Below, piece after piece: positions 11,401 to 28,266 of a stretch of 64,000 bases of DNA. Source of the DNA: Variovorax sp. DXTD-1. Its GTDB lineage: Bacteria > Pseudomonadota > Gammaproteobacteria > Burkholderiales > Burkholderiaceae_C. The stretch spans positions 186,001 through 250,000 of the forward strand of contig NZ_RWKH01000003.1 in assembly GCF_003984625.1 (NCBI RefSeq), given 5' to 3'. The translations under genes were made by a program, and so were the position numbers. Under the pieces are notes generated by a model that worked only from the letters and a program-made list of their open reading frames with translations, was not told the DNA's origin and made no database searches. Position 1 is the stretch's first letter; each line of letters opens with the position of its first letter.

Positions 11401-13346
11401 ACGTGGGGAGCTTCGTCGGGCTCGCCAGCCAGGTCGGCGGTGTCCAGCTGCAGCACGCCCAGCTCGCCCTTCAGCGCAAGGCGCGCCTTCACATGGCTTT
11501 GCGTGACGAGCAGCGAAATGCCGCTGTCCTCCACCATGTAGGCCAGGCGGTCGGCGGGGTACTCCGGATCGAGCGGCACATATGCGGCGCCCGCCTTCAG
11601 GATGCCGAGCAGGCCGACGACGATGTCGGGCGAACGCTCCACCGCGATGCCGACGCGCGTCTCGGGCCTTACGCCCATTGCGATCAACCGGTGGGCCAGG
11701 CGATTGGCGCGCCGGTCGAGCTCGCCATAGCTCAGCACCTCGTCGCCGAAGAGCAGCGCAGGCGCATCCGGGTCGGCCTTCGCGTGCCGGGCCATCAGGT
11801 GGTGCACGGGCTCGGTGCTGCGATCACCGGAATCGTTCACGCCCCAGTTCGCGAGCCGTTCCTTTTCGTCCGCGGTGAGCAGGTCGATGTCTCCCACCGC
11901 TTGCTCGGGCCGTTCGGCAAGTGCGCGCAGCACGCCCAGGTAGTGCGCGCCCATGCGGGCGACGGTCTCGGTGTCGAACAGCTCCTGCGCCACATGAAAG
12001 CTCGCCTGCACATGGCCCTGCGCATCTTCGACGCTGCTCAGCGTCAGCTCGAACTGGGCTACCTGCGTGCCGAGCTCATAGTCTTCCAGCGTGAGGCCGG
12101 GCAGCGTGGCAAGCGCCGTGTTGTCGCGGCGCTGGTGGTTGAACATCACCTGGAACAGCGGCGCCGTTCCCAGGCTGCGTTCGGGCTGCAGGGCCTCGAC
12201 CAGCTGCTCGAAGGGCAGATCTTGATGGGCCTGCGCGCCGAGTGCCGCCTCGCGTGTTTTCTGCAGTGCCTGCCGCAGGCTGGTGCGGCTGCCCAGCACA
12301 TTGCGCAGCACTTGCGTGTTGACGAAGAAGCCGATGACCCGCTCCGACTCGACGCGGTGCCGGTTGGCCACGGGCACGCCGACGCGGATGTCCTGCTGCG
12401 CGGTGTAGCGGTGCAGCAGCACCTGCAGCGCGGTGAGCAGCACCATGAAGAGCGTGCTGCCCTCGGCCTGCGCGCGCCGGTGCAGCGCATCGGCAACGGA
12501 CTGGGGCAGCGCCAGCTCGTGGCGGGCGACGCTGTATTTGCCGTCGCCGCGCCGTGCGTGGTCCGGGGGCAGCTGCAGCACCGGGTGCTCGGCGCCCAGC
12601 TGCGCCTTCCAGTAGTCGAGCTGGCGCTCCTTCTCGCCGGCTTCGAGCCAGTGGCGCTGCCACAGCGCGTAGTCGGCGTACTGGATCGGCAGGGGTGCGA
12701 GCCGCGGCGCCTGCCCGGCGGCGCGCGCACGGTATTGCGCAACGAATTCGTCGACCAGGATCTGCATCGACCATCCGTCCGACACGATGTGATGCATGAC
12801 GACGACCAGCAGGTGCTCGTCGGCGGCCAGGCGGATGAGCGCGACGCGCAGCAGCGGCCCGGCCGTGAGATCGAAAGGCGTCTCGGCCAGGCGCACGGCC
12901 TCTTCCCGCGCGCGGGCCTCGCTGGCCTCAGCCTCCAGGCCCGAAAGATCGGTGACCGGAATCTCCAGCGTCACGCCCTCCCGTATCCGCTGCTCGACAT
13001 GGCCCTGCGCGTCCGCCTCGAACACCGTGCGCAGCGACTCATGGCGTTCGAGCAAGGCGTCGAAACCGGCCTTCAGCGCCTGCCGGTCGAGCAAGCCCTT
13101 GAGCTTGAGCCCGCCCGAGATGTGATAGGCCGAGCTGCCGGGCTCCAACTGCCACAGGAACCATTGGCGCAATTGCGCATACGAGGCGGGGCACCGCGCC
13201 TGCGCCGCCGCATCGCGCGCAAGAATCGGAAACTGCCCGATGGCCAGGCCCTCCGCGCGGATCTTCTGGTAGACCGCGCGGCGCTGCGCCGGGTTCAGGC
13301 CCGAGAAGCGCTTGCCGATGTGAAGGTGGGTTGCCGTGATTTCCAT
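5466..13346 (-). CDS. NRPS, C-A(Orn-type)-PCP-E-C-A(Thr)-PCP
   Basis: A 2626-residue dimodular synthetase. Order: C1 (HHIVSDG near 185), A1 (about 480-960), PCP1 (GGDSI near 1053), epimerase ([11 protein letters not shown] near 1239, NYLGQFD later), C2 (HHLLLDG near 1700, opening [11 protein letters not shown] as in domains that follow an epimerase), A2 (about 2000-2490) and PCP2 (GGHSL near 2554). A1 specificity residues read D-G-E-G-S-G-G-V-T, a pattern I associate with ornithine or N5-hydroxyornithine derivatives in proteobacterial siderophores (memory, moderate confidence). A2 reads D-F-W-N-V-G-M-V-H, the threonine code. Predicted product segment: D-(hydroxy)ornithine-Thr. A TTG lies one codon upstream, but ATG at 13346 overlaps the preceding stop (TGATG) and is the better start. 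Confidence 0.93.
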   Translation of the reverse strand: MEITATHLHIGKRFSGLNPAQRRAVYQKIRAEGLAIGQFPILARDAAAQARCPASYAQLRQWFLWQLEPGSSAYHISGGLKLKGLLDRQALKAGFDALLERHESLRTVFEADAQGHVEQRIREGVTLEIPVTDLSGLEAEASEARAREEAVRLAETPFDLTAGPLLRVALIRLAADEHLLVVVMHHIVSDGWSMQILVDEFVAQYRARAAGQAPRLAPLPIQYADYALWQRHWLEAGEKERQLDYWKAQLGAEHPVLQLPPDHARRGDGKYSVARHELALPQSVADALHRRAQAEGSTLFMVLLTALQVLLHRYTAQQDIRVGVPVANRHRVESERVIGFFVNTQVLRNVLGSRTSLRQALQKTREAALGAQAHQDLPFEQLVEALQPERSLGTAPLFQVMFNHQRRDNTALATLPGLTLEDYELGTQVAQFELTLSSVEDAQGHVQASFHVAQELFDTETVARMGAHYLGVLRALAERPEQAVGDIDLLTADEKERLANWGVNDSGDRSTEPVHHLMARHAKADPDAPALLFGDEVLSYGELDRRANRLAHRLIAMGVRPETRVGIAVERSPDIVVGLLGILKAGAAYVPLDPEYPADRLAYMVEDSGISLLVTQSHVKARLALKGELGVLQLDTADLAGEPDEAPHVPVHAGNLAYIIYTSGSTGMPKGVMVSHGPFAAHCVETAVLYEMGPQSRELHFLSFSFDGAHERLFTALCCGASLLLRDASLWTAEQTLEAMQRHGVTNAGFPPAYLRQLANWARDTGRCPPVHLYSFGGEAMSREGFDTVCRHLKPALLINGYGPTEAVVTPMLWKVANTANFSEGYAPIGRPVGNRSAYVLDADMNLVPRNVPGELYLGGEGLARGYLHRAPLTAERFVADPFDAAGGRLYRTGDWVRWRDDGQLEYLGRIDHQVKIRGFRIELGEIEAQLLAQPEVREAVVVARPGPSGARLVGYVSPRAGQLADVAVLKERLARALPDYMVPGTLVVVDALPLAPSGKVDRNALPEPADEHDRAFEPPRGAAEEAIAAVWTDVLGLARVGRDDNFFELGGDSILSLQIVARLRLAGWKVAPRQIFERQTVAQLAAVALPADALLAAVGDVQGEVPLLPFQHEFFEMDMPVRAHWNQAVLLKNREPLQLPAFRQALRALVRQHDSLRLRYRQDAGGVWHQAYLPFESVPEDQFAELVWVRRAADAAQVAPLCEEAQRSLDLAHGPLIRALAIELPGGDSRLLLVVHHLVVDGVSWRILLEDLQAAYRQGLAGQPIALPAASSSCKDWSVALQGHAQAHGGELAHWQALADVPAALPCARPHASNTAADQQSVELRLDKVTTQAFLKDAPAAYRTQANDLLLTALGRALCAWSGHERVLVDLEGHGREDLFAHIDLSRTVGWFTALFPVALDPLGAQGEALKRVKESLRRVPNKGVGHGVFKHLGDAAQRQAMRALPKAQVVFNYLGQFDNTVADAQAQWSLAQEPSGSPVDGGAPLTHEFSINGQVYDGELSLRASYSGARHDRAEVEGWMQHFREELEALVRHCTSGAQGVTPADFPLAAIDQPQLDALALPVANLADLYPLSPMQAGMLFHSLLAPGGSAYLNQLRVDIHGLDAERFRAAWRAVLERHEVLRTGFIQGEGAWQWVARQVEVPLAELDWRERADAPEALDALAGEQLAQGFDLARPPLMRLVLVRVAGDRYHFVWTMHHLLLDGWSTSQLMGEVLRHYAGEAPAAPGGRYADYIAWLQSRDGAADERHWREELARLEGPTWLANTLPKLAFEEGGHGMHRHEIGAARTRALLEAARRERVTLNTLVQAAWALLLARHTGQRTVSFGATVAGRPVDLAGAQQMLGLFINTLPVIAALQPDQRVGDWLRALQARNLAAQDHEHTPLYEVQRWAGQGGQDLFDSLVVFENYPLDQALKQQAPGGLRFGEVRNREETNYPLTLSVHQADTLVLSYSHARSQFDHAAVRALAAHMDRLLGLLAHAPDARLGDVGLADKLAPPAQATRNTYNDAEPVHRWIERQAKANPQATALVLGEETLGYGELDARANRLAHRLAALGVKPEVKVGIAVERSIDMVVGLLAILKAGGAYVPLDPEYPADRLAYMIEDSAIGLLLTQSHVKAKLPVGDALQVLELDTLDLRGEPAHAPDVAVHADHLVYVIYTSGSTGRPKGAQLTHRNVVRLLGATDDWFRFGPQDVWTNFHSYAFDFSVWEIFGALCTGGKLVIVPYWVSRSPDDFVALLRAQRVTVLNQTPSAFRQLIHSPALDDGERLALRCVVFGGEALEPESLRPWIDRFGDAQPQLVNMYGITETTVHVTYRPIVRADLDEKRSPVGVCIPDLGLWVLDSDLNPLPVGVPGELHVSGAGLARGYLNRAGLSAERFIAAPFGEPGSRLYRTGDLVRWRADGQLDYLGRIDHQVKIRGFRIELGEIEAQLQAQPEVREAVVLAKDGPAGARLVAYVSARAGHELHVAVLRERLSQHLPDYMVPSAIVPLDAVPLNANGKVDRKALPDPELASAMDFAEPEGEVEAALAAIWTEVLGVERVGRHDNFFELGGHSLLAVQLVSGAKRRFGIELPLRTVFEQPALMAFAAAVSAAATQLPADATASEDRGIGRIDALLGELEMEDL

Positions 13347-16300
13347 CAAGCGATCTCCAAACTGTCGATGAAGGAATCAATGTCCGAGAGGGATTGGGCG
13401 ACGGGCTTTCTGGCCGCCGCTGCGGCAACGAGCCCCGCCATGGCGGCAAGCACCGGGTGCTGGAAGACGTCCTTCACGGAGAGCTCCGCGTGCATTGCGC
13501 GCTGCACGCGGGCCACCACCTGCACCGACATCAGCGAATGGCCGCCGAGCTCGAAGAAGTTGTCGTGGCGGCCGATGCGCGCCACGCCGAGCACTTCGGC
13601 CCATATGGCGGCCAGCGCTTCTTCCACCTCGCCCTGCGGCGCTTCGTAGGCGTGCGCGCTTGCCTGCTCGGGTGGCGGCAGCGCCTTGCGGTCGACCTTG
13701 CCGTTCGGGTTGAGCGGCAAGGTGTCCAGCACGAGGACGACGGCCGGCACCATGTAGTCCGGCAGCACGCGGCCCAGGCGCTCGCGCAGCTGCGCGGGAT
13801 CGATGGCCTGTTGCGCCTGCGCCGAGACATACGCCACGAGCCGCGCGCCACCCGAACCCTGGCTGGCAACGACGACAGCCTCGCGCAGTTCGGGTTGCGC
13901 GAGCAGTTGGGCCTCGATCTCGCCGAGCTCGATGCGAAAGCCGCGGATCTTCACCTGGTGGTCGATGCGCCCCAGGTAGTCGAGCTGCCCTTCGCTGTTC
14001 CATCGCACGAGATCGCCCGTGCGGTACAGGCGGGCGCCCTGGGCGGTGCCGAACGGGTCGGCCACGAAGCGCTCGGCCGTGAGCCCCGCGCGCTCGACAT
14101 AACCGCGTGCAAGCCCGATGCCGCCCAGGTAGAGCTCGCCCGCCACGCCTGGTGGTACAAGGTTCAGGTCGGCATCCAGCACGAAGGCCTGCGTGCCGGC
14201 AATGGGCCGGCCGATCGGCACCTGGCTGCGGCCGTCGCTGCGGCAGGTCCAGTGCGTGACGTCGATGGCCGCCTCGGTGGGGCCGTAGAGGTTGTGCAGC
14301 GCCGCTTGCGGCAAGCGCTTGAAGACGCCCTGTTGCGCCTCGGCGGGCAATGCCTCGCCGCTGCAGACGATCTGCCGCAGGCTCGTGCAGGCCTCGATGC
14401 CGTCGTGCGCCAGGAAGGCCTGCAGCATCGAAGGCACGAAGTGCAGCGTGCTCACGCTGTGGCGCTGAATCAAGTGTGCAAGGCGTGCGGGTTCGCGGTG
14501 ATCGCCCGGTGCCGCCACGGCCAGCCGCGCGCCAGCCATGAGCGGCCAGAAGAACTCCCACACCGACACATCGAAGCTGAACGGGGTTTTCTGCAGCACG
14601 GTGTCCGCGCCATCGATGGGGTAGGCCGCCTGCATCCACGCCAGCCGGTTGTGCAATGCGGCGTGCCGGTTGGCCGCGCCCTTGGGGCGGCCGGTGGAGC
14701 CCGAGGTGTAGATCACGTAGGCGAGGTTTTCGCCGCTGAGTGCGACCACGGGATCGGTCTGCGGCATGCCACCGAATTCCAGCGTATCGAGCGCGAGCGC
14801 CGAGACGCCGGCCGGCAGTGCAAGGCGATCGGCCAGGCTGCTGTGCGTGAGCACGAGGCCGAGCTTGCTGTCTTCGACCATGTAGGCGATGCGGTCCGCC
14901 GGGTACTCGGGGTCCAGCGGCACGTAGGCGCCGCCGGCCTTCAGAACCGCCAGCACGGCTGTCACCAGCTCCAGGCTGCGCTCCAGCGCAATGCCCACCT
15001 TGACCTCGGGGCCCACGCCCTCTTCGATCAGCCGGTGCGCGAGCTGGTTGGCGTGGCGGTTGAGTTCGCCGTAGCTGAGCGACGCGTCGCCGAACAGCAC
15101 CGCGGCCGCATCCGGATGCCCGGTCGCCTGCCGTTCGATGAGGCGGTGCACCGGCACGGCGTTGCCATGGCTTTCGGTGTTGATGCTCCACCGGGCAAGC
15201 TGCTCCTTTTCTGCAGCGCCCAGCAGGTCGAGCTCGCTGAGCGTGGATGCGGGCTGCGCGGCCAATGCTTCGAGCACGCGGGCGTAGTGGCCTGCAAGCC
15301 GCTCGATGGTTTGCGGCTCGAACAGCTCCGCCGCATAGCGGAAGTTGGCATGGATGCCGCCGTCTGCGCGCTCGATGGTTTCGAGCGTGAGTTCGAATGG
15401 CGCGGCGCGCTGGGCGAGGTCGATCCGGCGCACACGCAATGCGGGCCAGCCTTGCAACGGCCGGTCGCCCTGGCCGAGGTGGTTGAACATCACCTGGAAC
15501 AGCGGCGAGCCCGCATGCCCCCGCTCGGGCCGCAGGGCCTGCACCAGCCGCTCGAACGGCAAGTCCTGGTGCGCCTGCGCTTCGAGCGACACGCCGTGCA
15601 CCTGCCGCAACAGGTCGGCCAGGCGCATCTGCCCGTGCATGCGCGCATCGAGCACCACGGTGTTGATGAAGGCGCCGATGACGCCCGAGGTTTCCGACCG
15701 GCCCCTCCCCGCCACGGGCACGCCGACGCGGATCGCCTGCTGCCCGGTGTGGCGGAACAGCAAGGCGTGGAACGCGGTGAGCAACGCCATGAACAGCGTG
15801 CCGCCCTGCTCGCAGGCCTGGCGCTTCAGCGCCTCCACGAGCGCCGCCGGCACGTGCAACGTGTGCTGCGCCGCGCTGTAGTCCGCGTCCGCGGCGCGCG
15901 GCCTGTCGGTGGCCAGCGCGAGCACCGGGTGGCTGTTGCCGAGCCGGCCGCGCCAGTAGGCGAGCTGGCGCTCGCCCTCGCCGTCGTCCAGCCACTTGCG
16001 CTGCCAGCGGGCGAAGTCGACGTAGCGGATTTCCGGTTGCGGCAGCGATGCCGGCAGGCCCTGAACGCGCATCGCGTAGAACTGGGCCAGCTCGTCGAGC
16101 ATCAGCTCGACCGACCATGCATCGGAAATGACGTGATGCATCATCAATAGCAACTGGTGCTCGCCGTCCGCCATCTTCAGCAGCGTGCCGCGCAGCAAGG
16201 GGCCGGCCGTCAGGTCGAAGGGTGTGCGGCAGACGTCGGCCACCACCTCGGCATGGCGCGATTCGCGCGCCGGTGCCTCGAGCGCGGCAAGGTCGATGAA

Positions 16301-16687
16301 GGGAATTGCGACCTCGACCGCCGTCTGGATGCATTGCTCCGGCAGCCCACCCCCCCCCGACCGGAAGACGGTGCGCAGCGCCTCGTGCCGCGCCACGAGC
16401 GCCTGCATGGCGTCGCGCAAGGCAGCGATGTCGAGCGGCCCCGAGAAGCCGAGCCCGCCGCCGACGTGATAGGCGGTATTGCCCGGGTTCAACTGCCACA
16501 GGAACCACTGCCCTTGCTGCGCGAAGGACACGGGCGCGGCGGCGTCGGCGCCATCGTCCTGGCCGCGCACGATTGCCGCGCGCGCGGGCGCCGGTGCCGC
16601 ATCGCGCTTCAGGCGCTGCTGCAGCAGGCTCAGTTGCGCGGGCGTGAGCCGGGCGCGCCGTTCGGAAAGGTTCTGGGTCTCGCTCAT
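13346..16687 (-). CDS. NRPS, single module C-A(Ser)-PCP
   Basis: A 1113-residue monomodular synthetase placed right after the PKS, so its condensation domain should accept the ketide-extended chain. The C domain (about 35-470) carries HHVISDA near 186, with Ala where the HHxxxDG motif normally has Gly. The A domain (about 500-1000) has [11 protein letters not shown] and [11 protein letters not shown]; specificity positions read D-V-W-H-V-S-L-I-D plus Lys, a canonical serine code as in EntF-like enzymes. The PCP has GGHSL near 1049. The ATG overlaps the PKS stop by four bases (ATGA). A longer in-frame reading upstream to 17218 is out of frame with the PKS ACP and is rejected. Confidence 0.93.
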   Translation of the reverse strand: MSETQNLSERRARLTPAQLSLLQQRLKRDAAPAPARAAIVRGQDDGADAAAPVSFAQQGQWFLWQLNPGNTAYHVGGGLGFSGPLDIAALRDAMQALVARHEALRTVFRSGGGGLPEQCIQTAVEVAIPFIDLAALEAPARESRHAEVVADVCRTPFDLTAGPLLRGTLLKMADGEHQLLLMMHHVISDAWSVELMLDELAQFYAMRVQGLPASLPQPEIRYVDFARWQRKWLDDGEGERQLAYWRGRLGNSHPVLALATDRPRAADADYSAAQHTLHVPAALVEALKRQACEQGGTLFMALLTAFHALLFRHTGQQAIRVGVPVAGRGRSETSGVIGAFINTVVLDARMHGQMRLADLLRQVHGVSLEAQAHQDLPFERLVQALRPERGHAGSPLFQVMFNHLGQGDRPLQGWPALRVRRIDLAQRAAPFELTLETIERADGGIHANFRYAAELFEPQTIERLAGHYARVLEALAAQPASTLSELDLLGAAEKEQLARWSINTESHGNAVPVHRLIERQATGHPDAAAVLFGDASLSYGELNRHANQLAHRLIEEGVGPEVKVGIALERSLELVTAVLAVLKAGGAYVPLDPEYPADRIAYMVEDSKLGLVLTHSSLADRLALPAGVSALALDTLEFGGMPQTDPVVALSGENLAYVIYTSGSTGRPKGAANRHAALHNRLAWMQAAYPIDGADTVLQKTPFSFDVSVWEFFWPLMAGARLAVAAPGDHREPARLAHLIQRHSVSTLHFVPSMLQAFLAHDGIEACTSLRQIVCSGEALPAEAQQGVFKRLPQAALHNLYGPTEAAIDVTHWTCRSDGRSQVPIGRPIAGTQAFVLDADLNLVPPGVAGELYLGGIGLARGYVERAGLTAERFVADPFGTAQGARLYRTGDLVRWNSEGQLDYLGRIDHQVKIRGFRIELGEIEAQLLAQPELREAVVVASQGSGGARLVAYVSAQAQQAIDPAQLRERLGRVLPDYMVPAVVLVLDTLPLNPNGKVDRKALPPPEQASAHAYEAPQGEVEEALAAIWAEVLGVARIGRHDNFFELGGHSLMSVQVVARVQRAMHAELSVKDVFQHPVLAAMAGLVAAAAARKPVAQSLSDIDSFIDSLEIA

Positions 16688-19600
16688 GGTGCGCTGTCTT
16701 CGGTGGTTTCTGCGGTTGCGGCTTCGCGTTCGATGTCCTCGATCAGGCGCAGCTCGATCAGGGTCGCCAGCTCGGCGATGGTCGGCGCCTTGAAGAACGC
16801 GGCGGGATGCAGCTCCACGCCATAGGCCTTGCGTACGCGGGCCAGCAGGCGAATGGCGAGCAGCGAATCGCCGCCCAGCTCGAACAGGTTGTCGTTCACG
16901 CCCACGGGCACGATGCCCAACGCATCGCTCCAGAAGCCGGCAAGCGCTTCTTCCAGCTCGCCTTCGGGGGCGATGTATGGCGTTTGCAGCACGGGGCGCG
17001 AATGGCCGGTGCGCACCTCGGCCGCGGGCGCGTCGTCTAGCGAATCGAACAGGTCGTCCAGCGGCCGCAGGCGCGGCGCCAGTGGAGAAACGGACACGAT
17101 GGTCTGCGGCAGGTCGGGGCCGTTGGCGATACGCTCGAAGGCGAGCACGCCGGTGCGCTCGTCCAGGCCCACGCCTTCGGGCAGGTCCATGTCGGCGGCC
17201 ACGCCGACGTCGCGCCACGCATCCCAGTTGACCGAGAACAGCGGCCGCGGCGAGCTGCGGCGGCTGGCTGTGGCAAGTGCATCCAGGTAGGCATTGGCGG
17301 CGGCGTAGTCGCTGCGGCCGAGGCCGCCGATGAGCACCGAGATCGACGAGCAGAACAGCACGAAATCCAGCGGCTCGGCACGCAGCGCATCGAGCAGCGC
17401 GAGCGTGCCAGCAATCTTGGGCGCAAAGGCCGCTTCAACCAGTGCCGGCGTGCGCTGGGCGATCATGCCGCGGTCGGGGTGCACGACGGCATGCACCACG
17501 CCGTGGACTGCGCCGAAGCGCGCGTGCACGGCCGCGAGCGCCGTGCGCAGCTGTGCGGCATCGTTCACGTCGGCCGCCACCGGCAGCACCTCGGCGCCGT
17601 CCGCTTCGAGATCGATCAGCTGCTGCAGCTTGCGCCGCAGCACCACGGGCTGGGCAGCGTCCGCGACGAGGCGCTCCCAATCGCCGCGCCCGGGCAGGGG
17701 CGTGCGGCCGAGCAGCACGAGCTTCGCCTTCCAGGTGCAGCTCAGGTAGCGCGCCATCGCGAGGCCGACACCCCCCATGCCGCCGGTGATGAGGTAGACG
17801 CCGCCTTCGCGCAGGCGCTGCCTTGCGGCGGGCGCGGCCACATCGGACAGCGGCACATAGCGCTTGAGCCAGCGATGCGGGCCGCGGTAGGCAACCAGGA
17901 ATTCATCGGGCGCCGCGCATGCCTCGTCGGCCACCCGGCGCGCGAGCTCGGCCTCGGCCGCGCTCTCGGGCGCGGGCAGAACCACCTCCACGACGCGGCA
18001 GGCAATCGACGGGTACTCCTGCCCCAGGATCTTCGCAAGGCCGAGCAGCGTGGCCTTTTCAGGTGCGAGCGGCTCGGTGCCGGCAACGTCTTCGACCCGG
18101 TCGGTCACCACATTGAGCGCAAGGGTCCCGCGGGCGGCCGCGCCCACCGCATCGAGTGCGCGTGCAAGTGCGAGCAGGCTGTAGTAGCCGGACTCGAACA
18201 CCTGCGCGTGCGATGCCGCGGGCCGGTCGCCGTCCAGGCTCCACAGGTGATGCAGGCGCAGCACCGGTCCGGCTTCGGCTTCGACCTGGCGCAGCAGCGC
18301 TTCATGGTCGGAACGCTCGCCCGCGCGCAGGGCGTACTGGCCCGGCGCAGTGCGCGCGAAGCGCGGACCGCGCAAGGCCAGCACCACCTTTTCGCCGCGC
18401 TCGCGCAGGGTGCGCGAGAGCCGGTCGGTGAAGCTGTTCGCGTCGCCCAGCACCAGCGTGCAACCCGCGGGCTCGCCCTGCTTTTCAGCGGGCGGCAGCG
18501 GGGCGCTGCGTTCCCAGCGGGGGGCGTAGAAGAGATTCGGCGCCGTGCTCTTTGCAGGCTGCACCGTCTCGTCCGCCTCGATCCAGAAACGCTTGCGCTG
18601 GAAGGCATAGGTGGGCAGCGGCACGCGGCGCCGGCTTGCGCCGTCGGCATTGCAGGCCGCCCAGTCGATGTCGACGCCCGCGGTCCACAGCCCGGACACG
18701 GCAATGGCCAGTTGCTGCGCGTTGCGTGCCGTTTGCTGCGGGTGCGCCTGGCTCGCCCAGATGCCCGCGGCCTGGCGGCTTTGCGGATGCTGGCGCGCCA
18801 GGCCCGCGAGCGTTTCGCCGGGCCCCACCTCGAGCACCACGCGGCCCGGCGCGGCGAAGATCTCGCGCAGGCCGTCGGCAAAGCGCACCGTGCCGCGCAG
18901 GTGGCGGCCCCAATACGCCGGGCTGGTTGCCTCTGCTTCGGTGATCGGCTTGCCGGTCGCGTTCGACAGGAACGGAATGCGCGGCGCATGGCGCGGCAGA
19001 GACGCGATCAGCTGCTCCAGCTCGGCCACGATGGGATCGACCAGGCTCGAATGCGAGGCGATGGCCACATGCAGGCGGCGCGGCAGTTGCTGGCGCGCGC
19101 GCAGGGCCTCCTCGGCGCGCTCGATGGCGTCCAGCGGGCCGGCCAGCACGCAAAGCTGGTCGCCGTTCACCGCCGCCAGGTCGCAGCCGTCGCGAAGGAA
19201 TTCGGCCAGCGCCGATTCGGGCAGCGACACCGCGGTCATCGCGCCCGCTGCAAGCGTCTGCATCAGGCGGCCGCGCGCGGCGACGATGCGCAGCGCATCT
19301 TCGAGCGAGAACACGCCCGACAGGCAGGCCGCCACGTATTCGCCCAGGCTGTGGCCGAGCATCAGCGCGGGCTGCACGCCGCAGCTCATCCACCAGCGCG
19401 CCATCGCGTACTCGACGGCGAACAGCGCGGGTTGCGCATATTCGATGCGGAACAGCCGCTCGTTGGCCGCGGCGTCGTCACCGTCGGCCGGGAGCACCAG
19501 CGCGAGCAGATCGATGCCGGTGCCGGCCTTCAGCAGTGCGGCGCATCGGTCGAGCTCTTCGCGGAACACGGCGCTGTGCCGAAAAAGCGCCTCGCCCATG

Positions 19601-21245
19601 CGTGCATGCTGCGTGCCGCCGCCCGGAAACAGAAACACCACCTCGGGCGCGGTGGCTGGCGCGCGCCTCGACGGCGTCATGGACGAAGCCAGCATCTCCG
19701 AGGCCATCGCCGCCTGGTTGGCCACCACGGCGCTGCGCCATGCAAAAGGGCGGCGTCCGCTCTGCAGCGTGTGGGCCACATCGTCCAGCGCCAGTTCCGG
19801 ATGGGCTTGCAGGTGAGCCGCGAGTTGCGAGCGGCCCTGCGCCAGGGCGGCTTCGTCCTTTGCCGACACGGGCAGCACCTGCCAGCCGGAAGCGGGCTGC
19901 GCCGCGGCAGCCGCCGGCGCCTCTTCGAGCACCACATGCACGTTGGTGCCACCGATGCCGAACGAGCTCACGCCCGCGCGGCGCGGTGCCTCGCCCCCGG
20001 GCCACGGGCGCAGCTGCGCATTGACGTAGAACGGGCTGGACGCGAAATCGATCTGCGGGTTCGGGTTTTCGTAGTGCAGGCTGGGCGGCAGCATGCGGTG
20101 CTTGAGCGCCATCACCGTCTTGATGAGCCCTGCCACGCCGGCTGCGGCGTCGAGGTGGCCGATGTTGGTCTTCACCGAACCCACGGCGCAGAAACCGCGG
20201 CGCGCGGTATCGGCGCGGAATGCCTGCGTGAGCGCGGCAAGCTCGATGGGGTCGCCGAGCGTGGTCGCGGTGCCATGCGCCTCGATGTAGCCGATGGTAT
20301 CCGCAGGCACGCCCGCGATGAGCTGTGCCGCGCGGATCACCTCGGCCTGCCCGTCCACGCTGGGCGCCGTAAAGCCGACCTTGGCGGAGCCGTCGTTGTT
20401 GGCCGCGGTGCCCTTGATGACCGCATGGATGGTGTCGCCGTCGCGCAGCGCGTCGTCCAGCCGCTTGAGCACCACAATGCCCGCGCCGCTGCCGATGACG
20501 GTGCCGGCCGCCCTGGCGTCGAACGCTCGGCAGTGCCCGTCGGGCGAAAGGATGGCGCCGGCCTGGTAGCGGTAGCCGCCTTCCTGCAGCAGGTTGAGCC
20601 ACACGCCGCCGGCCAGGGCCATGTCGCAGTCGTGGCTCAAGAGCGCCTGGCAGGCTGTGTGAACCGCGACGAGCGATGTGGAGCAGGCGGTCTGCACCGT
20701 GACTGCGGGGCCGCGCAAGTCGAGCTTGTACGACACGCGCGTGCAGAGCGAGCCGCCCGAGTTGCCGCTCATGAGCCCGAGCAGGTCGGCAATGCCGCTC
20801 GCCGCCCCCAGGCCGAACGACGGCAGCAGGTTGCGGATGAGGTACACGTTGGCCCCCTCGCCCGCGTACACGCCCACCTTGCCCGGCCAGCGGGCGGCGT
20901 CGCAGCCCGCGTGTTCCAGCGAGGCCCAGGCGCACTCCAGAAAGATGCGCTGCTGCGGGTCGAGTGTTTCGGCCTCGCGCGGCGAGTAGCCGAAGAAGCC
21001 GGCATCGAACTTGTCGAAGCCCTCGAACATCACGCCGGCCTTCACGTAGTCGGGGTCGTCCAGGAGCGACTGCGGCACGCCTTGCGCGCGCAGCTGTTCG
21101 TCGGTGAAGTGGGAAACCGAGGCCACGCCGTCACGGATGTTGCGCCAGAAGGCGTCCACGTCGTCCGCGCCGGGAAAGCGCCCGGCCATGCCGACGATGG
21201 CGATCTCGATGCCGCTGGGCTCGGAGGGTTCGAAGGGGTGGGACA

Positions 21246-21246
<1 letters not shown>
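16684..21246 (-). CDS. Type I PKS module KS-AT-KR-ACP
   Basis: A 1520-residue modular polyketide synthase that would add one two-carbon unit and reduce the beta-keto group to a hydroxyl. The KS (about 10-435) has the TACSTS active-site Cys near 185 plus the EAHGTAT and [10 protein letters not shown] histidine motifs. The AT (about 540-860) has GHSLGEY near 633; the extender-selecting stretch reads IASH rather than the malonyl-type HAFH. The KR (about 1090-1330) has the TGGMGGVG nucleotide loop and SDYAAANAY catalytic Tyr; I see no clear LDD motif. The ACP has GGDSLL near 1459. There is no dehydratase or enoylreductase. The ATG overlaps the preceding NRPS stop (TGATG). In this line it converts the first amino acyl unit to a 4-amino-3-hydroxy acid. 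Confidence 0.93.
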
Positions 21247-26555
<5,309 letters not shown>

Positions 26556-26575
26556 CCTGTGGACTCCCTGCGGTT

Positions 26576-27568
26576 CTAGAAGCGGACCAGATTGCCGTGC
26601 GGCTCGGCCATGGCCACGATCACCTTGCGCGGCCCCTTGAACGGCGAGCGCGCGTGCGCCACCAGCATGTTGTCGAGCATCAGCACGTCGCCCTCCTCCC
26701 ACGGGAAGGCCACGGTTTCCGCATCGAGCACCGCGCGCACCTCGGCGAAGATTTCATCGCTGATGGTCGAGCCGTCGGCAAAGAAGGTGTTGCGCGGCAC
26801 GTTCTCGATGCCGTAGATTTCCTCGAGCACTTCGCGCTCTTCGGCCTCGCGCGCGGAGATGTGGAACAGGTGGGCCTGGTTGAACCACACGTGCTCGCCG
26901 GTGACGGGATGCGTCTCCACGGCCTGGCAAAGCTGCCGGGTGCGCAGGCCGTCGTCGTCCTTCCATTCCCATGAAATGCCGGAGCGTTCGCAAAAGGCCT
27001 GGACCTCGGCGCGGCTTTCGGTGTTGAACACCTTCTGCCATGGCACGTCCATCTCGCCGAAGTTGCGCACGTACAGGATGCCGGGCTCGAAGCGCTTGCG
27101 GATGTGCTCGGGCATGCGGCGGTAGACGGCGCGGCTGTCGGCAATGGGCGTTTCGCCGCCTTCGGGCGACGCGGTCACGCAGTGGAACCAGATCTTCATC
27201 GGCCACTCGCGCGTGTAGGCCTGCTCGTTGTGCAGCGGAATGCTCTGGTGCGCCGGGTACTCGGTCGAGGTGTAGACACCCGCGCCGGTGGAGGCCGACA
27301 CCGCCGAGCGCGGCGTGGAAGCGAACTCGTACTTCAAAAGCGGATGGCCGAACGACGAGGCGAACTGCTGGAAGGTTTCCACCGCCGGCACCGAGAAACC
27401 GCGCAGCAGCACACCGCCGGCGACCAGGAGCGACTCCTCGATCTGCGGACGCAGGCGCTCCACGGCAGAGAGCAGGTCTTCGCCGGCAAGCGCGGGCGTC
27501 ATGAGGACGGGAAGATCGGAGCCTGCGGGCACCTTGCTGCGCACAAAGCGGGTAAGCGTTTCATTCAT
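26576..27568 (-). CDS. SyrP-like aspartyl beta-hydroxylase (TauD/TfdA family)
   Basis: A 330-residue non-haem iron / 2-oxoglutarate oxygenase. The iron ligands are visible as His-Asn-Glu (PLHNEQAY, about 113-115) and a distal His (MLVAHARSPFKGPRK, about 305), with the Arg that binds 2-oxoglutarate about nine residues on. The first acidic ligand is Glu, not the Asp of classical TauD. Members next to NRPS genes (SyrP and siderophore homologues) hydroxylate carrier-bound aspartate at C-beta; the resulting alpha-hydroxycarboxylate binds ferric iron. The only Asp-type A domain in the line is in the terminal module, so that is the probable site of action. The ATG overlaps the phosphopantetheinyl transferase stop by four bases. 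Confidence 0.9.
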   Translation of the reverse strand: MNETLTRFVRSKVPAGSDLPVLMTPALAGEDLLSAVERLRPQIEESLLVAGGVLLRGFSVPAVETFQQFASSFGHPLLKYEFASTPRSAVSASTGAGVYTSTEYPAHQSIPLHNEQAYTREWPMKIWFHCVTASPEGGETPIADSRAVYRRMPEHIRKRFEPGILYVRNFGEMDVPWQKVFNTESRAEVQAFCERSGISWEWKDDDGLRTRQLCQAVETHPVTGEHVWFNQAHLFHISAREAEEREVLEEIYGIENVPRNTFFADGSTISDEIFAEVRAVLDAETVAFPWEEGDVLMLDNMLVAHARSPFKGPRKVIVAMAEPHGNLVRF

Positions 27569-28266
27569 GTCGATTCCTTGGCACGCCACGCGAGCGCGGC
27601 GGCATAGCCCGCGGGCGCATGGAGCGCCACGGCTTGAAGACCGGACCATTCGGGAACGGTGCATTCGAGGACGTATCGCCCATGCACGCCGGAATGGATG
27701 CCGATGGATTGAAGGTGCTCGGCCACGCCGACGCCGACGGCCTTCAGTACCGCCTCCTTGCCGACCCAGCGGCTGTAGAGGGCCTGCAGCGGGTCGGCGG
27801 TCTGTTGCAGCGCGCGCCGTTCGCTGTCGGTAAAGGCAAGCGAGGTGACGGCCTCGACGTCGACGTCGCTCCTGCACGCCTCGATGTCGATGCCCACTTC
27901 GCTCACCACGCGGGGATCGCCCAGCGCGATAAGCGCGTGGGCGCCCGAGTGCGAGACATTGAAGAGCGGGGCATCGCCGCCGGCCACGTCGAGAAAGGGC
28001 TTGCGGTGCAGGCCCGTGGCAAGCGGCACTTCGGCCGGGTGGCAGCCGATGCGCGTTGCGAGCAGGCGGCGAAGGGCCGCGCGCGCGGCGGTGAAGCGCA
28101 CGCGGTCGGCGCCGCGCGCAAACCTGTCGGCCTGTGCGCGCTCGGCGAACGCCAGCACCTGGCGCTCGTGCGAAACATCGGCATCCAGGTCGAGGTCGAG
28201 CCTGTAGACCTCGATGCCCGCGGGAAGCGGATCAGGCCAGGACATGGGACGCAACATGGGATGCAT
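27565..28266 (-). CDS. Sfp-type 4'-phosphopantetheinyl transferase
   Basis: About 233 residues. The family signatures are present: FNVSHSG, then GIDIE (Mg2+-binding acidic pair) and WVGKEAVLK. These enzymes transfer phosphopantetheine from CoA to the conserved Ser of carrier domains, so it should prime the ACPs and PCPs of the adjacent synthetases. Three in-frame ATGs (28266, 28257, 28245) are possible; the first is preferred because GGAGAG sits six bases upstream of it. This makes the gene overlap the thioesterase gene by 35 bases. It is followed by the hydroxylase with a four-base overlap. Confidence 0.92.
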   Translation of the reverse strand: MHPMLRPMSWPDPLPAGIEVYRLDLDLDADVSHERQVLAFAERAQADRFARGADRVRFTAARAALRRLLATRIGCHPAEVPLATGLHRKPFLDVAGGDAPLFNVSHSGAHALIALGDPRVVSEVGIDIEACRSDVDVEAVTSLAFTDSERRALQQTADPLQALYSRWVGKEAVLKAVGVGVAEHLQSIGIHSGVHGRYVLECTVPEWSGLQAVALHAPAGYAAALAWRAKEST

